Positions 7,913 through 12,788 of a stretch of 12,788 bases of DNA are shown here, piece after piece. Numbering within the stretch: position 1 is the first letter of the stretch; each line of letters begins with the position of its first letter. The notes below the pieces were generated by a model that was not told where the DNA came from, did no database searches, and was given only the letters and a program-made list of their open reading frames with translations. Position numbers and translations under genes: made by a program. The stretch lies in contig JAQTMA010000020.1 of assembly GCA_028714615.1 (NCBI GenBank), positions 19,564 through 32,351 of the forward strand, in the 5' to 3' direction. Origin of the DNA: Anaerolineaceae bacterium. Its GTDB lineage: Bacteria > Chloroflexota > Anaerolineae > Anaerolineales > Anaerolineaceae.

Positions 7913-9052
7913 ATGAACCCTGTGTTGGTATTGCATGCGATGAACAATTGTGCAGATGGTAGCATTACCAGGATCGTCGAGCGGATTATTGGATGCCTGG
8001 GCAATCGTGATTTTGAATGGCATGTGGGCGGCGTAAAGGGATTGGGTGAATCATCAGGAGCAATACGAAACCAGGGAGTTACAGTCATCGATTTCTCATC
8101 AACTCCTTACCAACCTCAACCTTCCTGGCAAAAAATCCGCAGGTACGTATCAGACCACCGTATCCAGATCATCCACAGCCACACACCCCGAACTATTTTT
8201 GAAGTGGGCCTGGCCTTAACCATGCCCGGCCCTCGGCTGCGCACGCCCGTTGTCCATGTTGCCACCAAGCATCTTCTCACCACCCCGCAGGACCGTAGTC
8301 GCGGGCACTGGTATACCTGGGTAGATCGACTGACCCTCTATATTCCCGACTGCATTGTACCGGTCAGCAATACCATGGCGCGAGAGGCCATGTCATTACC
8401 AGGGATGTGGCGCAAGCAGGTTGTGCCCATCCCGAATGGTATTCCGGTAGAAGATTACAACCACGCTTGGGAACGAGAATCCTCCAGGAAGGAGCTCGGA
8501 ATAGATCCTGGTGCGATTGCGATAGGTTTTACCGGGCGGATCGCTCAGGTGAAACGCCTGGATTTGCTCATAGAAGCATTTGCATCGCTGCATCATCAAT
8601 ACCCGAATGCCTGCCTGATCATCGCCGGTGAGGGTGAGCTGTCCATCCCTCTGCAGCAATTGGCTTCACGCTTAGGCATCCCAGGCGCCGTACGTTGGAC
8701 CGGTTTCTGCAAGCATATCCCTCGCCTTCTAGCTGCCCTGGATATCTATGTGCAGCCCTCCGTGAATGAGGGCCTATCCTTGAGCATACTCGAGGCAATG
8801 GCTGCGGGGATTCCGGTGATCGCTACCCGGGTGGGCGCCGCCGAGGAAATCCTCCAGGATGGGTGCAGCGGCATCCTGATCGAACCAGGGTCGGCGTCTG
8901 CCATTCGTCAGGCATTGCTTTGCCTGTTGCAAGAGCCGAAAGAGAGGATTCTGCTGGCAAATGCGGCCAGGCAAATCGTCAAAGACCGTTTCAGCCTGCA
9001 ATTGATGACGGATTCTTACCGAGATTTGTATGCATCCTTTGTACTGAAGTAA
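7913..9052 (+). CDS. GT4 glycosyltransferase, third of four (canonical EX7E)
   Basis: A 379-residue retaining GT-B glycosyltransferase, the most canonical of the four. Seen: an N-terminal half with IIHSHTPRTIFEVGLAL (86-102), CIVPVSNTMAREAM (147-160) and PIPNGIPVEDY (172-182); then the nucleotide-sugar-binding half GFTGRIAQVKRLDLLIEAF (205-223, with R209 and K214 positioned as the phosphate-binding pair), CLIIAGEGE (234-242), RWTGFCKHIPRLLAALDIYV (261-280) and PSVNEGLSLSILEAMAAGIP (282-301). The EX7E pair is E286 and E294. The length is typical for GT4 enzymes of the WbnK/PimA style. The ATG at 7913 has a weak AAGG at 7904-7907 and lies 12 nt after the preceding stop. The sugar transferred is not predictable. 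Higher G+C than its upstream neighbour suggests a different recent history or stronger codon selection. Confidence 0.94.
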   Translation: MNPVLVLHAMNNCADGSITRIVERIIGCLGNRDFEWHVGGVKGLGESSGAIRNQGVTVIDFSSTPYQPQPSWQKIRRYVSDHRIQIIHSHTPRTIFEVGLALTMPGPRLRTPVVHVATKHLLTTPQDRSRGHWYTWVDRLTLYIPDCIVPVSNTMAREAMSLPGMWRKQVVPIPNGIPVEDYNHAWERESSRKELGIDPGAIAIGFTGRIAQVKRLDLLIEAFASLHHQYPNACLIIAGEGELSIPLQQLASRLGIPGAVRWTGFCKHIPRLLAALDIYVQPSVNEGLSLSILEAMAAGIPVIATRVGAAEEILQDGCSGILIEPGSASAIRQALLCLLQEPKERILLANAARQIVKDRFSLQLMTDSYRDLYASFVLK

Positions 9053-9112
9053 ATACGAAAACGGAATGAAATCAACCTGCAAGACATTTCTATCGAAACG
9101 CTACCCGCAAAC

Positions 9113-10330
9113 ATGAACGTTCTGATGATCTGCCACAAAAGCCCCCAGGGCGCATATTCAAGATCGCATGTGATGGCAGCGAACCTGGTTAAAAGAGGGC
9201 ACCGGGTAACTCTACTCATGGTATCCAGAAATGCACACTGGCGCACTTCTGAATATGATTGGGAGGGGGTCAGGGCCATCGAGTCACCGAATTTATCCTT
9301 TGGGCGATTGCGCTTCGGCTGGGATTTGTGGAATACGACCGCACGGTTATTATTCTTAAGGAAAGAAAAACCAATTTATGAACTGATCCATTGTTTTGAG
9401 ACGCGCCCGGCTACGATTTACCCGGCGTTGTGGTACAGCCGTAAACACCAACTTCCCCTGATCACCGATTGGAACGATTGGTTCGGCAGGCGTGGACTGA
9501 TCAGTATTAATCGTCCTGGGTGGTATCACACTTTTCACTTTGAGGAGATTGAAACCTATTACGAAGAACACTTCAGGACCAGAGCGGCAGGATTAACAGT
9601 GATTTCTACAGCCCTGTTTGATAGAGCAGTCCGGCTTGGTGTACGCCCAGAAAATATTTGCCATATCCCGGGTGGAACCTTTTTAGACTGGTTTACCCCA
9701 CGATCAAAGGAAGAATGCCGGCGCCGGTTGGGTTACCCCTTGGAAACCCCCATTTTAGGCTTCAGCAGTTCCGACTCTCATTTCGACATGGAAATTGTGA
9801 TGTCGGCATTGGCGATCGTCGCCCGAAAATTTCCGGCAATCAAGCTGATAGTTACTGGTAAAGCACGGAAAAGCGTATATGATCTGGTCAAAAAAAACCG
9901 GGTTCAGGACCAGGTTTATTTTGTCGGTTATGTGCCTTTCGAGGAGCTGCCCTGGTACCTGGGGTGCGCAGATGCCTTCCTCCTCCCGATGGCAGATCTC
10001 CCGTATAACCGCGGGCGGTGGCCTAATAAAATGGGTGAATACATGAGCCTTGGCCGCCCAACGGTAGCGAATCCGGTCGGAGATATCAAGGCTCTATTTG
10101 AGACATATCCAGTCGGATGTTTGGCCGCCTGGGATCCGGAAGATTTCGCCAATAAAATCCTCTTATTACTTGAAAACTCTGAGCTTTCAGAAGGATACGG
10201 CAAAAGTGCGCGCCTGGTTGCCGAAACGAAATATGACTGGAAGGTTCTGATCGGAAGGCTTGAGGAGTTCTATTCTACAATTCTAGACCAAAGAGAAAAG
10301 AAAGTTCAGCGTGGAGAATATTCGGGGTGA
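9113..10330 (+). CDS. GT4-like glycosyltransferase, fourth of four
   Basis: A 405-residue GT-B glycosyltransferase. Seen: MNVLMICHKSPQGAYSRSHV (1-20) with an acceptor-side Gly-containing turn; FETRPATIYPAL (95-106); LITDWNDWFGRRG (116-128), a DWNDW motif near the end of the N-terminal half; TVISTALFDRAVRLGV (162-177) and HIPGGTFLDWF (184-194); then KLIVTGKARKS (244-254), VYFVGYVPFEELPWYLGCAD (268-287), and RGRWPNKMGEYMSLGRPTVA (300-319). E309 is the conserved second Glu; the first Glu of EX7E is replaced (G301), as in other GT4 subgroups with an NxGRWPxK loop. The start has no Shine-Dalgarno. The stop of the previous gene is in the same frame 60 nt upstream with no ATG, GTG or TTG between, so ATG 9113 is the earliest possible start. 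A second in-frame ATG lies four codons later. The gene overlaps the next one by 4 nt. Confidence 0.9.
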   Translation: MNVLMICHKSPQGAYSRSHVMAANLVKRGHRVTLLMVSRNAHWRTSEYDWEGVRAIESPNLSFGRLRFGWDLWNTTARLLFLRKEKPIYELIHCFETRPATIYPALWYSRKHQLPLITDWNDWFGRRGLISINRPGWYHTFHFEEIETYYEEHFRTRAAGLTVISTALFDRAVRLGVRPENICHIPGGTFLDWFTPRSKEECRRRLGYPLETPILGFSSSDSHFDMEIVMSALAIVARKFPAIKLIVTGKARKSVYDLVKKNRVQDQVYFVGYVPFEELPWYLGCADAFLLPMADLPYNRGRWPNKMGEYMSLGRPTVANPVGDIKALFETYPVGCLAAWDPEDFANKILLLLENSELSEGYGKSARLVAETKYDWKVLIGRLEEFYSTILDQREKKVQRGEYSG

Positions 10331-11376
10331 CCGCTATGAGCAAACCGAATACTGAACCCATAATCCTCTCCGTCAACTCCCCCGAATGGCTCAATTTTAT
10401 TGAAACAAGGCCAGAGGCAACTTTTTTTCACCACCCGGCCTGGATTAATTTACTCTCCGAGTGTTACCATTTTGAGTCGTTTATTGTAGTCCTTCGAAAT
10501 GAGCATGGCAAAATAATTGGTGGTATTCCCTTTATTGAGATTCCGGGGATTTTTGGAAAAAAATGGGTGTCTTTACCCTTTACGGATCATTGTGCTCCTC
10601 TGTACGAAGGTACCAATACGTTACACAAGCTGAGTTCAACGATCATTTCATTGAACGCGATCCGTGAGATCCCTCGCTTGGAACTCCGCTGGAAGTATCC
10701 ACTGGATCCTCTAGCTGGGATGGACCCGATATACGTTCTCAGCCAGCTAAAGTTGAATCGAAATCCAGAGGTAGTTGCCAGCCGGATCAGACATAAGTAT
10801 TTCCGCAAGGTTAACGCGGCCCAAGAGCGTGGGGTTTCCACCAAAATGGGAGTTGGCATAAACCAGCTAAAGGAATTCTATGAATTACATGTGCGCACCC
10901 GGCGAAAACATGGCGTGCCCGTGCAGCCCTGGAACTATTTCAAGTTATTACATGAACAAGTGCTTACTGCTGGTTTTGGTTTTCTCATTTCTGCATATTT
11001 GCATCAAGCTTGTGTTGCGGCAGCAGTATTCCTCTCCTGGAACAAGACATTAATCTATAAGTACTCGACCACAAACCAAGAGGGACGTCGTTCTTTAGCT
11101 ACGGACCTGATCCTTTGGAATGCAATTTGTTGGGGCTGCGAAAACGGCTTGCAAGTTCTTGACATGGGTCGGACAGATATATCGGATATCGGTTTGTTAG
11201 ATTTCAAAAAACGGTGGGGCTCCGAAACCACGTCACTTCCATATTCCTTCATTCCTGACCAGGAAACAAGAAAAAAAGCTGATCCAATGGTCTCGCTTAT
11301 GAAGCTCGTTATCCGCCATTCTCCTATCTGGGTTTGTCGATTGTCCGGGGAGTTGTTCTATCGTTTCTCCGCATAA
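10327..11376 (+). CDS. FemAB-like GNAT-fold acyl/aminoacyltransferase
   Basis: A 349-residue protein with the FemAB-type double-GNAT pattern. Seen: ATFFHHPAWINLLSECY (31-47), an N-terminal block typical of this family; FIVVLRNEHGKIIGGIPF (52-69); PFTDHCAPLY (84-93); then the second GNAT half with LHVRTRRKHGVPVQPWNYF (187-205), YKYSTTNQEGRRSLATDLIL (244-263) and VLDMGRTDISDIGLLDFKKR (277-296) followed by WG. These match the group often annotated FemAB or GNAT-like and found in exopolysaccharide loci, including XrtA/PEP-CTERM-associated ones. Known FemAB members transfer amino acids from aminoacyl-tRNA to peptidoglycan; those in exopolysaccharide loci have no settled substrate, so a glycan acyl or aminoacyl transfer here is inference. 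Start choice: GTG 10327 overlaps the previous stop (GTGA) with GGAG at 10313-10316, while ATG 10336 has GGGG at 10324-10327; I list the earlier start. The difference is three residues. Confidence 0.86.
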   Translation: MTAMSKPNTEPIILSVNSPEWLNFIETRPEATFFHHPAWINLLSECYHFESFIVVLRNEHGKIIGGIPFIEIPGIFGKKWVSLPFTDHCAPLYEGTNTLHKLSSTIISLNAIREIPRLELRWKYPLDPLAGMDPIYVLSQLKLNRNPEVVASRIRHKYFRKVNAAQERGVSTKMGVGINQLKEFYELHVRTRRKHGVPVQPWNYFKLLHEQVLTAGFGFLISAYLHQACVAAAVFLSWNKTLIYKYSTTNQEGRRSLATDLILWNAICWGCENGLQVLDMGRTDISDIGLLDFKKRWGSETTSLPYSFIPDQETRKKADPMVSLMKLVIRHSPIWVCRLSGELFYRFSA

Positions 11377-11425
11377 AGACAACTGCTGGTAGGAGGGTTC
11401 CGATACAATTCAGGAGTCAGCGTAG

Positions 11426-12721
11426 ATGAATCTATCCGAGTGGTATCAGAAACGCGGTATACGGTTCCTCTGGCAAAGGGGAAGAAGCCTTGTCTCTCGC
11501 TATGGGATGACCAGCTCAAAAGCAGCTTCCCGGATTGTGACGTGCATCAATGCCCTGGCTCCTGTTAACTGTTCACCGACTTTTCCAGTTCCAGGCATAG
11601 TTGTAAAACACTACCCGGATTTTATGCGCAGCATTCAGGAGCTAGGGGCTGAAATTGCAGTCCATGGGTATAACCACGTTGACCTGACTACATATCCCAC
11701 GGAGAAATCGTGCGAACAACTCTTGCGAGCGGCGAATCTATTTCAAGAGGAACATCTGGTCGCATCCGGCTTCCGCTGTCCATATCTAAGTTGTTCTGAT
11801 GAGTTGATAAATATGATTCCTCCTGGCGTTTTCAAGTACAGCAGCAACAAAGCGGTCAGTTGGGACTATGCGATCTCCAAATACAATTCCCCCGGATTGT
11901 TGGCCAGGACCATCAATGGGTTCTACAAGCCCCAAAATGCTGCGGCAGTGGTTTGTGCGCCATGGAAGGTCAATGGAATGGTCGAAATTCCCGTATGCGT
12001 CCCCGATGATCTACAACTGATCGATGGTTACCGACTAGCGCCCGGCCTGGTGGCGGAAACCTGGATTCATATTCTTAAGGCAATCCACCACAGAGGTGAA
12101 TTATTTAACCTGTTGTTCCATCCCGAACTGGGAGCGTTCACCACTGATCAGTTTTTAGAAGTTCTGGCTGCTGCTCGCCAATTAAAACCAAAAGTATGGA
12201 TCGCTCGTTTGGCCGAGATTGCTGATTGGTGGATCGAAAAATCCGGCTTTTCACATGAGTGGAATGCTGAGGATGGGGAGTTTCAGATTAGATGTACTTC
12301 TCGAGCGACAATTCTGGGCCGTGGTTTGCCGGTTGACAACTTGGAACGGATTGGCTCCTATGAGCCCTGGGATGAACGTTATGTTTTGATCAAACCGCAC
12401 TGCTTCACTGTTTCAAAGCAAACCAGACCAATGGTAGGCATTTCGAGCAATGTGCCGGTCGCGGTGAAAAATTTCCTCATTGAACAAGGTTACCTGATCG
12501 ATTCATCCGATCAGGCTTTCCTGTGCTCAATATTCCTGGATGCCGATAACTTGAAAAAAGTCACCTCACCCGTGGACCTGATCGATTTTATTGAAAATTC
12601 AGATGGCCCATTGGTCCGTATCTGGCGCTGGCCGGATGGGTGTAAATGCGCTTTCAGCGTCTCAGGCGATCTGGATGCCCTTTCCTTGATGGATTATGCC
12701 GCCAGATTGTTTGTTCGGTAA
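11426..12721 (+). CDS. NodB-related polysaccharide deacetylase with motif 1 at the C-terminus
   Basis: A 431-residue protein related to carbohydrate esterase family 4, probably an N- or O-deacetylase acting on the glycan. Seen: CSPTFPVPGIVVKHYPDF (49-66), equivalent to the ATFFV strand and following helix; GAEIAVHGYNHVDL (74-87), the zinc motif HxxxH (H80, H84); GFRCPYL (115-121), equivalent to the RxPY motif; WD at 146-147; and LFNLLFHPE (226-234), the final NodB motif with H232. No TFDD-type strand precedes residue 49. Instead RWPDGCKCAFSVSGDLDAL (401-419), which resembles the RxPxG..AxSxxxDxD opening of NodB domains, lies 13 residues from the stop. This suggests a circular permutation, or a truncated second domain. 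Residues about 275-395 are a middle region I do not recognise. The ATG at 11426 has AGGAG at 11412-11416, spacer 9. It lies 49 nt after the FemAB-like gene. No signal peptide is evident, so a cytoplasmic site of action is possible. Confidence 0.8.
   Translation: MNLSEWYQKRGIRFLWQRGRSLVSRYGMTSSKAASRIVTCINALAPVNCSPTFPVPGIVVKHYPDFMRSIQELGAEIAVHGYNHVDLTTYPTEKSCEQLLRAANLFQEEHLVASGFRCPYLSCSDELINMIPPGVFKYSSNKAVSWDYAISKYNSPGLLARTINGFYKPQNAAAVVCAPWKVNGMVEIPVCVPDDLQLIDGYRLAPGLVAETWIHILKAIHHRGELFNLLFHPELGAFTTDQFLEVLAAARQLKPKVWIARLAEIADWWIEKSGFSHEWNAEDGEFQIRCTSRATILGRGLPVDNLERIGSYEPWDERYVLIKPHCFTVSKQTRPMVGISSNVPVAVKNFLIEQGYLIDSSDQAFLCSIFLDADNLKKVTSPVDLIDFIENSDGPLVRIWRWPDGCKCAFSVSGDLDALSLMDYAARLFVR
12493..12515 (+). 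repeat. Perfect 8-bp inverted repeat inside the deacetylase gene
   Basis: CCTGATCG (12493-12500) and CGATCAGG (12508-12515) form a perfect 8-bp stem with a 7-base loop. It lies within coding sequence for residues around 357-363, is not followed by a T-run, and may be coincidental. Confidence 0.45.
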
Positions 12722-12725
12722 TACA

Positions 12726-12730
12726 AGAGG
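12726..12730 (+). promoter_or_regulatory. Shine-Dalgarno for the next gene
   Basis: AGAGG lies five bases before the ATG at 12736. It is the main reason to call a new gene start in the last 53 bases of the window. Confidence 0.45.
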
Positions 12731-12735
12731 ATTCC

Positions 12736-12788
12736 ATGCATGGCAGGCTAAATGGGGTCTGCATGGGTTTTCTGAAAAAGCGATTGGC
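12736..12788 (+). CDS. Probable start of a further operon gene (3' truncated)
   Basis: An open frame MHGRLNGVCMGFLKKRL runs to the window edge, 14 nt after the deacetylase stop and with AGAGG five bases upstream, a spacing like that of other genes in this operon. An alternative in-frame ATG is at 12763. Another ATG at 12740 in a different frame stops after three codons. Only 17 full codons are visible, so neither the family nor the function can be named. It could equally be a short chance frame. Confidence 0.4.
   Translation, partial: MHGRLNGVCMGFLKKRL

Noticed and set aside
9053..9112. Sixty-base gap between the third and fourth glycosyltransferases as a site for a small gene, frameshift or terminator
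   Set aside because: I see no stable hairpin with a T-run. Although the flanking genes share a frame, the first ends at a complete GT4 C-terminus and the second begins with a complete N-terminal half, so this is not a split gene.
11377..11425. Transcription terminator between the FemAB-like and deacetylase genes
   Set aside because: No GC-rich inverted repeat followed by a T-run is present, and the next gene has a good AGGAG site at 11412-11416, consistent with a continuing operon.

Overview
This window reads as the middle of one long polysaccharide biosynthesis and export operon (capsule, exopolysaccharide or O-antigen type). Every gene I can support lies on the + strand. Gaps between genes are short (12 to 67 nt, plus one 4-nt overlap), there is no non-coding stretch over 300 bases, and I see no convincing internal promoter or terminator, so co-transcription is the simplest reading. 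I found no RNA genes, CRISPR arrays, insertion sequences, attachment sites or origins.

Layout: (1) 1-537, C-terminal part of a DegT/DnrJ/EryC1-type sugar aminotransferase, cut by the window edge. (2) 590-2329, a Wzc-like chain-length regulator fused to a BY-type tyrosine kinase. (3) 2397-3977, a MurJ/MviN-type lipid-linked oligosaccharide flippase. (4) 4026-5345, a Wzy/WaaL-like polytopic polymerase or ligase. (5) 5371-10330, four consecutive GT4-like (GT-B fold) glycosyltransferases. (6) 10327-11376, a FemAB-like GNAT-fold acyltransferase. (7) 11426-12721, a NodB-related polysaccharide deacetylase with an unusual order of catalytic motifs. (8) From 12736, the probable first codons of another gene.

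How they could work together (inference): the aminotransferase supplies an amino-sugar nucleotide, the four glycosyltransferases extend a lipid-linked repeat unit, the MurJ-like protein flips it, the Wzy-like protein polymerises or ligates it, and the Wzc-like kinase sets chain length. The deacetylase and FemAB-like protein could then tailor the glycan, for example by exposing an amine and acylating it. A priming phosphoglycosyltransferase, an outer-membrane Wza channel and a Wzb phosphatase are not in view; they may lie outside the window or be absent.

Organism: a free-living bacterium with moderate G+C (about 50 percent, uneven along the operon). The fused Wzc-type kinase, the MurJ-type flippase in an exopolysaccharide locus and the style of the deacetylase remind me of Chloroflexota (Anaerolineae-like). 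This is an impression from memory of similar proteins, not a proof. The most interesting item is the deacetylase: its metal-binding histidines and other NodB motifs occur in the usual order, but the only candidate for the catalytic-Asp strand (motif 1) lies at the extreme C-terminus, suggesting a circularly permuted NodB fold.
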